Positions 1 through 8,327 of a DNA stretch of 64,000 nt are shown one piece after another. Location of the stretch: assembly GCF_019331805.1 (NCBI RefSeq), contig NZ_JAHBBE010000011.1, forward strand, positions 1 to 64,000, read 5' to 3'. The notes beneath the pieces are model-generated. The model did no database searches. It was given only the letters and a program-made list of their open reading frames with translations, and was not told where the DNA came from. Source of the DNA: Bifidobacterium pongonis. Its GTDB lineage: Bacteria; Actinomycetota; Actinomycetes; Actinomycetales; Bifidobacteriaceae. Made by a program: the position numbers and the translations under genes. Numbering within the stretch: position 1 is the stretch's first letter; every line of letters starts with the position of its first letter.

Positions 1-658
1 CCATGATGGCGATATGGTCGAAGCCTTCGGGGATCTCCTCGAGGCGATGCGTGACGAGCACCACCGCGCGTTGCGAGGATTCGCGCCCGATACGGCTCAA
101 CGTGCGCATCACCTGCTCGCGCCCGCCCAGATCGAGGCCCGTGGTCGGCTCGTCCATGATGAGCAGTTCCGGATCGCCCATCAACGCACGGGCGATGAGC
201 ACGCGCGTACGTTCGCCTTCGGACAGGCGCCACATCTGCTTGCCTTCGAGATAGCCCACGGAGAAATCGTGCAGCAGGCGGCGGGCGCGGGCGTACTCCT
301 CGTCGGTGTATTCGTCATGCCATTTGCCGGTCACGGAGGTCAGTCCGGTGACCACCGCGTTGAGCGGATCCTCGCCTTCCGGGAACTGGCGGCCCAGGGC
401 GGCGGAGGCCAGGCCGATGCGGGTGCGCAGTTTGAACACGTCGTATTTGCCGAGCTGATGGCCGAGGATGAACACCTTGCCTTCGGAGGGGAAGGTGCGC
501 GTGGCGAGCATGCCGACCGCGGTCGACTTGCCGATGCCGTTGGGGCCGAACAGCACCCAGCGCTCCCCCGCATGGATGGTCAGGTTCATGTCGGTGATGA
601 TCACACGACGGTTGCGGCGGAATTCCACATTGTCGAGTTGCAATACGGTTTCGTTCAT
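1..658 (-). CDS. ABC transporter ATP-binding protein (C-terminus cut by window edge)
   Basis: Reading the minus strand from ATG at 658 gives MNETVLQLDNVEFRRNRRVI and then a complete nucleotide-binding core: Walker A GPNGIGKST, signature LSEGERTR, Walker B LLIMDEPT and an H-loop at VLVTHR. The frame stays open to base 1, so about 219 residues are visible and the end is missing. The N-terminal GERWVLFGPNG block resembles single-domain ATPases of the YlmA type. No permease is visible next to it, so the substrate is unknown. An 18-bp hairpin lies upstream, between it and glgA. Confidence 0.85.
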   Translation of the reverse strand, partial: MNETVLQLDNVEFRRNRRVIITDMNLTIHAGERWVLFGPNGIGKSTAVGMLATRTFPSEGKVFILGHQLGKYDVFKLRTRIGLASAALGRQFPEGEDPLNAVVTGLTSVTGKWHDEYTDEEYARARRLLHDFSVGYLEGKQMWRLSEGERTRVLIARALMGDPELLIMDEPTTGLDLGGREQVMRTLSRIGRESSQRAVVLVTHRLEEIPEGFDHIAIM

Positions 659-692
659 ATCATCCCCATTCGCATATGCGTTGTTGCGACAC

Positions 693-737
693 GAAGGCCG
701 CGCGATATTCCGTGTGTAAGAATATCGCGCGGCCTTC
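693..737 (-). terminator. Hairpin downstream of glgA
   Basis: A perfect 18-bp stem (GAAGGCCGCGCGATATTC pairing with 720-737) with a 9-base loop lies between the glycogen synthase stop codon and the start of the ABC ATPase. There is no long T run, as at most hairpins in this window. Confidence 0.6.
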
Positions 738-803
738 CGTCATGCCCTGCGCCGTCCACCGCCGCGACGGGCGGGCGCTGCACGGTACCGGGGTGGTCTT
801 GGA

Positions 804-2048
804 TCACTTGCGTTCGGCGAGCACGTCCTCGTAGACCTTGACGGTCTGATCGGCGATGGACTCCCAGCTGAAGTGGTCGCGTGCGCGTTCATAACCGGCC
901 TGGCCCATCTTCTTGGCCAGTTCCGGATCGGCCATCACCTTGTCGATGGCGGCGGCCATGTCGGCCACGAACTTGTCCGGATCGGTGGGCGTGCCGGTGC
1001 CGTCGTGCAGCTGGTCGATCGGCACCAGATAACCGGTTTCGCCGTCGACCACGACTTCCGGGATACCACCGGTCGCGGAGGCGACCACCGGCAGGCCGCA
1101 GGCCATGGCCTCAAGGTTCACGATGCCGAGCGGCTCGTAGATCGACGGGCAGATGAACGCGTCGCAGCCATGTTCCAACGCGTTGAGTTCGGGCTTCGGC
1201 AGCATCTCCTCGATCCAGATGATGTTGCCGCGCTCCTCGTCGAGCTTGGCGAACGCGGTCTTGACCTCCTCGGCTATCTCCGGGGTGTCCGGGGCTCCGG
1301 CGCACAGCACCACCTGAATGCCCGGATCGACCAGATGCAGCGCCTTGAGCAGGTACGGCAGACCCTTCTGACGCGTGATGCGGCCGACGAACAGCAGCGT
1401 CGGCTTGCTGCGGTCGATGCCGTAACGGTCGAACACCTTCCAGCCTTCGTCGTCCTCGGCCGGGGTGGCGAAATCGGACATGGTGATGCCGTTGTGCACC
1501 ACGACGACCTTGTTCGGGTCGACGTTCGGGTAGGCGGCGAGAATGTCCTCGCGCATACCGCCGGAGACGGCGATGATGCGGTCGGCGTGCTCGTAGGCGT
1601 CACGCTCGGCCCACGAGCTCAGGTTGTAGCCGCCGCCGAGCTGTTCGCGCTTCCACGGGCGGAAGGGTTCCAGCGAATGCGCGGTGATGACCAGCGGCAC
1701 CTCATGCAGCTGCTGGGCCAGACGCCCGGCGAGGCAGGCGTACCAGGTGTGCACGTGGACAAGATCGGCATCCACGTCGTTGGCGATCTGTAGGTCGACG
1801 CCGAAGGTCTTCAGCGCCGCGTTGGCTTCGCTCAGCTCGGCTGGCGTGTCATAGCCGACCAGCTGCAGCGAGCCCTTCGGGTCGGTTCCGGGGATGGCGG
1901 GGATGTCCGCGCCGGTGCGTGCGCCGTCGAACGCGCGTACCGTCACGTCGATGCGTTCCGCCAGCACCTTGGAGAGTTCCTCGGCGTGCACGCCGGCACC
2001 GCCGTAGACGTGCGGGGGATACTCGCGGGTGAGAATGTCGACTTTCAT
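804..2048 (-). CDS. glgA: Glycogen synthase, GT4 (actinobacterial type)
   Basis: The 414-residue protein starts MKVDILTREYPPHVYGGAGVH, the usual opening of actinobacterial GlgA/GlgM-type glycosyltransferases, with a GGAG donor-site loop. The C-terminal Rossmann domain holds LLFVGRITRQKG and the family 4 E-x7-E region (EPLGIVNLEAMACGLPVVAS). The family adds glucose from a sugar nucleotide to glycogen or makes maltose 1-phosphate; which applies here cannot be told from sequence. It is monocistronic, with a hairpin after it and a GGAAGG ribosome site before the ATG. Confidence 0.9.
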   Translation of the reverse strand: MKVDILTREYPPHVYGGAGVHAEELSKVLAERIDVTVRAFDGARTGADIPAIPGTDPKGSLQLVGYDTPAELSEANAALKTFGVDLQIANDVDADLVHVHTWYACLAGRLAQQLHEVPLVITAHSLEPFRPWKREQLGGGYNLSSWAERDAYEHADRIIAVSGGMREDILAAYPNVDPNKVVVVHNGITMSDFATPAEDDEGWKVFDRYGIDRSKPTLLFVGRITRQKGLPYLLKALHLVDPGIQVVLCAGAPDTPEIAEEVKTAFAKLDEERGNIIWIEEMLPKPELNALEHGCDAFICPSIYEPLGIVNLEAMACGLPVVASATGGIPEVVVDGETGYLVPIDQLHDGTGTPTDPDKFVADMAAAIDKVMADPELAKKMGQAGYERARDHFSWESIADQTVKVYEDVLAERK

Positions 2049-2150
2049 GGGGGAAGGTCCTTTCCATCGTTGGAATTGGAGTCGTTTTCAGCTTACCTCA
2101 TCGGCACGGTGAAGTTCCGGAGCATCGCCGGCGCGTGGGGAATTCCGCAT

Positions 2151-5100
2151 TCAGGACAGCAGGTCGAGCAGCTCGTCCCTGGTGAGCGAACCCACGCCCC
2201 CACCGGCGGTGCCGTCCGTGAACTGTTGCGCGAGCTTGCTTTTCTCCTTCTGCAACCGCAGAATACGCTCCTCGATGGTGTCCTGCGCCACGATCTGGTA
2301 CACGTTCACATCCTGCGTCTGGCCGATGCGATGCGCACGGTCGGTGGCCTGGTTCTGCGCGGCGGCGTTCCACCACGGGTCGGCGTGGATGACCACGGAC
2401 GCGCCCACCAGGTTCAGGCCGGTGTTGCCCGCCTTCAACGAGATCAGGAACACGGGCACGTCGTCGCCGTTGAACCGGTCGACCAATTCGACGCGTCGTT
2501 TCTTGGGCGTCTCCCCCGTGATCGAATGGAACGCGACGCCGTGCTGCGCGAGGCGCTCGCCGATCAGGTCGAGGAACGAGGTGAACTGCGAGAAGATGAG
2601 CACCTTCTTGCCGGAATCCATGCAGCTCGCCACCAGATCGTCGATCGCGTCGAGTTTCGCGGAGTCGACGCGCGCATCCGCATACACGAGTTTCGGCGAA
2701 CAGCAGATCTCACGCAGCAGGGTGAATTCGGCGAGGATGCGGATCCTGCTCGTGTCGAAATCGGCGTCGTCGACCGTGTCGAGCGAGGCGCGCAGCCGCT
2801 GCTCATGCGCGGCATACAGTTTGCGCTGCTCCCCCTCAAGCCTGACGGTGACGACGTTCTCGAACTTGTCCGGCAGATCGGTGAGCACGTCGCGCTTCAA
2901 CCTGCGTTTGATGAACAAACCCACCAACGCCTGCAGTTTGGCGGCCATAACCGACTGTTCCGGGCCGGGCGCGAGGATCGGCTGCTCGTAGCGTGCGCGG
3001 AATGCCGCGTAGGAGCCGAGCAGCCCCGGCATGAGAAAGTCGAAGATGCTCCACAGTTCGCTGAGCCGGTTTTCGATCGGCGTGCCGGTGAGCGCGAAGC
3101 GATGCCCCGAACGCAACCGTTTCACCGCCTTGGCGACCTTGGTCGTATGGTTCTTGATGTACTGCGCCTCGTCGAGCACCACGCAGTCGAACGCGCAACC
3201 GTCGTATTCGTCGATGTCGCGACGCAGCAGATCGTATGAGGTGATCAGAATATCCGGCGCATCTTGCGGGCGATCGCCTCCCGAGTCTTCCCCATCGGCG
3301 TTCCGCGCCACGGCAGCCAACGCGCGTCGGCGTTCGGCCTTGCTTCCGGCGACGACGCCGACATGCAGGTCGGGCGTGAATTTCGCGCATTCCGCGGCCC
3401 AGTTGTATACCAGCGACGCCGGGCACACGATAAGCGAACAACCGTTACCCTTGCGTGATTCGAGCAGGGTGAGCGTCTGCAATGATTTACCCAAGCCCAT
3501 CTCGTCGGCGAGAATGCCGCCGAACCCCTTGTCGCATAGCGTCGACAGCCACTGGAACCCTTCGACCTGGTACGGGCGCAGTATGCCGCGCAACGATTGC
3601 GGCACCTCGTAACGGCTCGGATCGATCACCTTGACGTCATCGACGTACGCGCGGAACGATGCGCTTTTCCCGCTGTCAGAAACGTCGGAGTCGAGCAGGA
3701 ACGCCTGGTAGCCGGGCAGCTCGATGCCGCCCTCGTTGAGCTGGCGTTCGGTCAGCCCGAAGTCGACGGCGACCGTATCGAGCTCGTCGAGATCGGCGTC
3801 CTTCAGGTCGATGAAGGAACCGTCGCGCAGCCGGTGGTAGCGGCGTCTGCGCCGGTAGCTTTCCAGCAGCGAGCCGACCTCGTTCATCGGCACCTCGTCG
3901 GCGATGGGCGAGATCTCCACCAAGTTCGAGTCGATGGACAATCCGACCTTCACCGTCGGCGTGCTCTCCCTGAGCAAACCGTCGAACGCGGCGGTGGAGA
4001 ACACGTCGCCGATGGAACGCAGCATCTCCACGCCGTCGGTGAGCAGCAGCAGAACGGCGTCTTCATCCTGTTCGTCGATGCGGGCGAGGCTATGGTCGCC
4101 ATGTTCGGGGAACAGTTGCCCGACGAGTTCCACGCCGAGCCGTTCGCGTTCCGCGTCGCGTTTGACGAGCGACGCCCGGCTGGTGGAATCCGGGTGGATG
4201 ATGCCGCGCAATGCCTTCGCCGCGGGCACGAGCTGGAACGCGAAATCACCGTAGCGGGCCAGGACTTCGCAGGTGATGCCGTCCAGATCGCGGTCCAAGT
4301 AGAATTCGAGCCCGCATTCGCCACCGGCGACGAACGCGATCTCCTGCGGCACATCGAAACCGATGCCGGCCTTCGCCAGTGCGGGCAGGATGGTCCGGGC
4401 GAACATCGGCCAATCGTCCTCATGCACGAACACGCCGTCCGGCTCGCCGGTGCACAACGATTCCAACGCGCGCAACGCCGGCTCAAACATGCTTGGGCAA
4501 CGGTGGAACTCCGGTCGGGAGCGCCCGCCCTCCGAGGCGAGTATGTAGCGGCTGTGCGGGCCCGCGATGGTGGCGAACACCGTACGGTCGCCGGTGATCC
4601 TCACCCCGTTCGAAGCCATCCGATGCGTGTATTCCGCATGGAAGGTGACGTCGAGGCCGCCGTCCACTATGGGCGTGCCCTGATCGCCCGCCACGGTCAC
4701 GCCATCCAGTTTCAGACCGATCGAGGCGGGCAGTTCACGATACAGATCGAGCAGGTCGCAGACCTCCCAGTCGGCGAGGAAAAGTTCACGGTCGACCATC
4801 ACGCTGGAGGCGTACTGCCGGTTCTGCAGCATGGCGATCTTCCGGGATCGGATCGCGCGTTCGATGAACTCGATCAGGCTCCGGGAGAACGGGGAGAACA
4901 TTTCCGGGGAATGCCGGAAGGAAAGTTTTCTGCCATAACTGGCGTATATGCCGCCACGGATGTCGGCCATCATCTTTGCGATGTTGCGCACCACATACGA
5001 GGTGTTCGCCCCGGCCGCGGCGTGCGTGATGCGCAATTGCAGCGACCATGTCCCATAGCCGAGTACCAGCGTCGGCTCCAATTCCACGCTTCCCGGTCTG

Positions 5101-5945
5101 ACCGCGGGCGGTGCGGCGGTGCGTTTCCTCGCGCCCCGCCCGCCGCCCGATGGCAGAGGCTTGCCCTGTTCGGCGGCGAGACGGCGTTTCGCCCCGTCCA
5201 TGCGTTCGAGGAGGCCGTCGCGAACATCGTCGCCCGTTTCGGTGTTCCGCCCGTCGAGCAGACGCATGCAGTCCCTCAGACGCCGAGGCGTCGCGCCGGA
5301 GACGCCATGGTAGCCGTGGAAGAGGTCCGGATTGTCCAAAAACAGCAGGATCATGGCCGCCACATGCTTGCACACCCCGGTGTAGCGCGCGTTCGCCGTC
5401 AGGCTTCCGGAGCCGTTGCCGAACCCGCGTGCCGGCGCGGGGGCCGGTTCGTCATCGTCGGGGATATGGCCGAATGCCGAACCGCCGAATGCCGAAGCGC
5501 TGCCCGTGCCATGGCCGTCATGGCCGAAACCGTCATAATCGTCGTAGCCGCCGTAATCCCCATACGAACCATACGAACCGTATGAACCGTATGAACCGTC
5601 GTCCCCGTAATCGTCCGCATCGAAATCACGGTACCCGGCCATGCCACGGTAGCCACCGCCATCGGCTTTCCCGAACGCCGGGCAGCTGCAGTAGCGTGAC
5701 AACAGCAGTTCGTCGCCAAGATCGATGGTCGCCTGCACGGTATAGGTGCCGGCAGTGGTCGACGCGGCCCGCATACGGGCGGTCAGGGTGATGCGGGTGC
5801 CGTCGCCATCCGACGAATCCAGGCATTGCGCCCCCATCATCCGATCCTGCTCATACCATACGATCCGTTGCGCGCGCTGAAGCATCCCCTCACCGCATTC
5901 GCTGCGGATCTCATCGCCCAGCCATTTCAGTGAATCGTCTGCCAC
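2151..5945 (-). CDS. SWIM zinc-finger SNF2-family helicase/ATPase
   Basis: A 1264-residue protein. The N-terminus holds a SWIM finger split into C86-x-C88 and C192-x-H194. The middle is an SNF2-associated region. The last about 470 residues are the helicase core: Walker A in ADEMGLGKS, the DEAQ box, LTGTPIENRLSELWSIFDF, and the C-terminal motif V/VI block TDRAHRIGQ. Such proteins translocate on DNA; a specific role is not known for this branch. The start is GTG after GAGAGG. The finger is interrupted by about 103 residues of G/Y/S/D-rich sequence encoded partly by tandem repeats. Confidence 0.9.
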   Translation of the reverse strand: MADDSLKWLGDEIRSECGEGMLQRAQRIVWYEQDRMMGAQCLDSSDGDGTRITLTARMRAASTTAGTYTVQATIDLGDELLLSRYCSCPAFGKADGGGYRGMAGYRDFDADDYGDDGSYGSYGSYGSYGDYGGYDDYDGFGHDGHGTGSASAFGGSAFGHIPDDDEPAPAPARGFGNGSGSLTANARYTGVCKHVAAMILLFLDNPDLFHGYHGVSGATPRRLRDCMRLLDGRNTETGDDVRDGLLERMDGAKRRLAAEQGKPLPSGGGRGARKRTAAPPAVRPGSVELEPTLVLGYGTWSLQLRITHAAAGANTSYVVRNIAKMMADIRGGIYASYGRKLSFRHSPEMFSPFSRSLIEFIERAIRSRKIAMLQNRQYASSVMVDRELFLADWEVCDLLDLYRELPASIGLKLDGVTVAGDQGTPIVDGGLDVTFHAEYTHRMASNGVRITGDRTVFATIAGPHSRYILASEGGRSRPEFHRCPSMFEPALRALESLCTGEPDGVFVHEDDWPMFARTILPALAKAGIGFDVPQEIAFVAGGECGLEFYLDRDLDGITCEVLARYGDFAFQLVPAAKALRGIIHPDSTSRASLVKRDAERERLGVELVGQLFPEHGDHSLARIDEQDEDAVLLLLTDGVEMLRSIGDVFSTAAFDGLLRESTPTVKVGLSIDSNLVEISPIADEVPMNEVGSLLESYRRRRRYHRLRDGSFIDLKDADLDELDTVAVDFGLTERQLNEGGIELPGYQAFLLDSDVSDSGKSASFRAYVDDVKVIDPSRYEVPQSLRGILRPYQVEGFQWLSTLCDKGFGGILADEMGLGKSLQTLTLLESRKGNGCSLIVCPASLVYNWAAECAKFTPDLHVGVVAGSKAERRRALAAVARNADGEDSGGDRPQDAPDILITSYDLLRRDIDEYDGCAFDCVVLDEAQYIKNHTTKVAKAVKRLRSGHRFALTGTPIENRLSELWSIFDFLMPGLLGSYAAFRARYEQPILAPGPEQSVMAAKLQALVGLFIKRRLKRDVLTDLPDKFENVVTVRLEGEQRKLYAAHEQRLRASLDTVDDADFDTSRIRILAEFTLLREICCSPKLVYADARVDSAKLDAIDDLVASCMDSGKKVLIFSQFTSFLDLIGERLAQHGVAFHSITGETPKKRRVELVDRFNGDDVPVFLISLKAGNTGLNLVGASVVIHADPWWNAAAQNQATDRAHRIGQTQDVNVYQIVAQDTIEERILRLQKEKSKLAQQFTDGTAGGGVGSLTRDELLDLLS
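5555..5605. repeat. Tandem 9-bp repeats inside the SNF2 gene
   Basis: About four 9-bp units of the form CATACGAAC or CGTATGAAC run in tandem and encode the GSYGSYGSYGSYG stretch within the SWIM insert. The unit length is a multiple of three, so copy-number change would alter protein length without a frameshift. Confidence 0.7.
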
Positions 5946-6026
5946 CCCATTACCTCTCTACCCGGCAAACCGTTTGCGTCCAACCATATCAGCCGCGCGC
6001 ATTCCCCTACGCCCGGCATATACAAA

Positions 6027-6071
6027 AACGGGGGATGCGCCCGGCGGTTCATCGCCGTTCGCATCCCCGTT
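6027..6071 (-). terminator. Hairpin after the 153-residue membrane protein gene
   Basis: AACGGGG(G)ATGC pairs with GCATCCCCGTT, with an inner GGCG/CGCC stem. It lies 24 bases past the stop codon of the minus-strand gene. Confidence 0.6.
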
Positions 6072-6094
6072 ACGCCTTGCATGGCCGGCAGCCG

Positions 6095-6556
6095 TCAGAC
6101 CGCGGTGCCGTTCTGGTCAAGATTCGGATTGTGCTTGTAATCGCCGGCGGTGAAGAACAGGCTCAGCACGCCCACGATGAATACGCCGGACACTGTGGCG
6201 ATCAGCCACATGGGGTGGCTCGGCAGCCACATCACCACGAAGAAGCCGATGATGGACAGCGCGATCAGCACCCAGCTGACCACGCGGAACCACTGGCGCA
6301 CGGAATGCGGCGCCTTGAACATCTTCGGATTCGTGTAGTCGGGGTTCGTGGTCAGCAGGTTCTCCTGCTCGGTGATGGTGTGCGCGGTGGGCTTCCAGGG
6401 GCCGTCGGTCCCCTCCTGCAGCCTGCGGGACTTCTCCTGCAGCTGGTATTCGTCGATCATTCCCGCGCGTGCGCGCCCACGGGTCTGGTCGTACTGGGAG
6501 GGTACTCCCCTGCGGTCGGCTTTGGCCTTGGCGCGACGTTCTGCACGATTGGGCAT
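6095..6556 (-). CDS. Small two-TM membrane protein of unknown function
   Basis: The 153-residue protein has a basic N-terminus (MPNRAERRAKAKADRRGV), a polar middle of about 80 residues, and two hydrophobic segments at about residues 92-112 and 116-137. It ends in a short polar tail. The start follows AAAGGAGTG. Nothing in it suggests an enzyme. It is a single gene between the SNF2 helicase and gltBD, with hairpins on both sides. Confidence 0.75.
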   Translation of the reverse strand: MPNRAERRAKAKADRRGVPSQYDQTRGRARAGMIDEYQLQEKSRRLQEGTDGPWKPTAHTITEQENLLTTNPDYTNPKMFKAPHSVRQWFRVVSWVLIALSIIGFFVVMWLPSHPMWLIATVSGVFIVGVLSLFFTAGDYKHNPNLDQNGTAV

Positions 6557-6687
6557 TGAAACACTCCTTTGTTACGTATCGCTGCATGTCACTTTACTGC
6601 ATGCCGGCCGTTTTTCCCGGTCACGGCGCGGGATTCGGTCGTTTTTCGTTCCAAATCCCGCATCGCGGGCGGTCTTCGCATAGCAGT

Positions 6688-6738
6688 CGGGCGGCCACGC
6701 GTCCCCAGCGTTTCGTCTGGGAATCGCACGGCCGCCCG
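6688..6738 (-). terminator. Terminator of gltBD
   Basis: CGGGCGGCC pairs with GGCCGCCCG, with an inner CCCAG/CTGGG stem. It sits about 40 bases after the gltD stop. Confidence 0.65.
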
Positions 6739-6778
6739 TATCACGCCTGTATTATCGGCGACTTATCGGCAACGCCGA

Positions 6779-8326
6779 TCAGCGAGGCAGCATCATCGGA
6801 CGCTTGGAGGCGACGATGGGCGCCTGCAGTTCGGTGGCTCCGGTCAGGTACTCGTCGACCGCGGCCGCGCAGGAGCGGCCTTCGGCGATGGCCCAGACCA
6901 CAAGGCTCTGGCCACGTCCGGCGTCACCGCAGGCGAACACGCCGTCCTGGGAGGTGGCGAAGGCGTCGTTGCGGGCCACGTTGCCGCGACCGTCGAGTTC
7001 GACGGGCAGCTGGTCGACCAGCGTGGTGGTGTCCGGGTGCAGGAAGCCCACGGAGATGAGCACCAGATCGGCGGGGATCACACGCTCGGTGCCGGGCTGA
7101 CGGGTGAACGGCCCGTTCTCGCCCGGAGCGACGTTCACGACCTTCAGACCGGTCACATGACCGTTCTCGTCGGCGACGAAGCCTTCGGTGGCGGTGGAGT
7201 TCTCGATCGTGACCTTGGCCTGTTCCTCCTCGGAATCGACGAAGTTCACCGAGTCGGTGTTGTAGACGTATTCGGCGCGACCCGTCTCGAAGCCTTCCTC
7301 CATGGAGGATGTCTTCTGGTACAGGCGAGCGAAGGTAGGCCACGGCTGGTTGTCGGGGCGCTCGCTCGGCTCCTGGGGCATGATCTGCAGCACGGTGACG
7401 TCCTTCGCGCCCTGGCGGATGGACGTGCCGAGGCAGTCGGAGCCGGTGTCGCCGCCGCCGATGATGACGACGTGCTTGTCCTTAGCGGTGATGTCGTGCA
7501 CCGGCTTGACGCCGTAGACGCGACGGGTGGCGTCGGGCAGGAACTCCATGGCGAAGTGGATGCCTTCGAGTTCACGGCCGGGAAGCTTCATGTCGCGCGG
7601 CACGGTGGAACCGATGGCCACGACCACGGCATCGTAACGGGAACGCAAATCGTCCCAGGAGATGTCCTTGCCGATCTCCACGCCGGTGCGGAATACGGTG
7701 CCTTCGGCTTCCATCTGCTCCACGCGGCGGTCCAGCAGTCGCTTGTCGAGCTTGAAGTTCGGGATGCCGTAGCGCATCAGACCGCCGATGGCGTCGTCAC
7801 GCTCGTACACGACCACGGTGTGGCCGGCACGGGTGAGCTGCTGGGCGCAGGCGAGGCCGGAAGGGCCGGAACCGACCACGGCCACGGTCTGGTCGGTCAG
7901 ACGCTGCGGCGGCAGCGGCTTGACGTAATCCAGATTCCAAGCCTGATCGATGATCGTGCACTCGTCGTTCTTGATCATGGTCGGCGGCTGGTGGATGCCC
8001 AGCACGCAGGCAGCCTCGCACAACGCGGGGCAGATACGGCCCGTGACCTCAGGGAAGTTGTTGGTTTCGGACAGGCGGTTGTACGCGTCCTCCCACTTCT
8101 CCTGGCGGACTAGATCGTTGAATTCGGGGATGATGTTGCCCAGCGGGCAGCCGTTCATGCAGAACGGGGTGCCGCAATCCATGCAGCGTGCGGCCTGTTC
8201 GGTGGTCCAGGACTGCAGGCCGGATTCGGCGTGGACGTCGAACCAATCCTTGATTCGCTCCTCAACGGGGCGTTCGGCCAGTTCGCGACGGGTACGGACC
8301 TTCAGGAATCCACGAGGATCTCCCAT
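6779..8326 (-). CDS. gltD: Glutamate synthase small subunit
   Basis: The 515-residue NADPH-dependent beta subunit. N-terminal cysteines CMDCGTPFCMNGCPLGN and CPALCEAACVLG bind the Fe-S clusters. VVGSGPSGLACAQQL is the FAD Rossmann loop and VVIIGGGDTGSDCLG the NADPH loop. It passes electrons to GltB for making glutamate from 2-oxoglutarate and glutamine. The ATG lies one base beyond the gltB stop codon, with its ribosome site inside gltB, so the two are translationally coupled. Confidence 0.96.
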   Translation of the reverse strand: MGDPRGFLKVRTRRELAERPVEERIKDWFDVHAESGLQSWTTEQAARCMDCGTPFCMNGCPLGNIIPEFNDLVRQEKWEDAYNRLSETNNFPEVTGRICPALCEAACVLGIHQPPTMIKNDECTIIDQAWNLDYVKPLPPQRLTDQTVAVVGSGPSGLACAQQLTRAGHTVVVYERDDAIGGLMRYGIPNFKLDKRLLDRRVEQMEAEGTVFRTGVEIGKDISWDDLRSRYDAVVVAIGSTVPRDMKLPGRELEGIHFAMEFLPDATRRVYGVKPVHDITAKDKHVVIIGGGDTGSDCLGTSIRQGAKDVTVLQIMPQEPSERPDNQPWPTFARLYQKTSSMEEGFETGRAEYVYNTDSVNFVDSEEEQAKVTIENSTATEGFVADENGHVTGLKVVNVAPGENGPFTRQPGTERVIPADLVLISVGFLHPDTTTLVDQLPVELDGRGNVARNDAFATSQDGVFACGDAGRGQSLVVWAIAEGRSCAAAVDEYLTGATELQAPIVASKRPMMLPR

Positions 8327-8327
8327 G

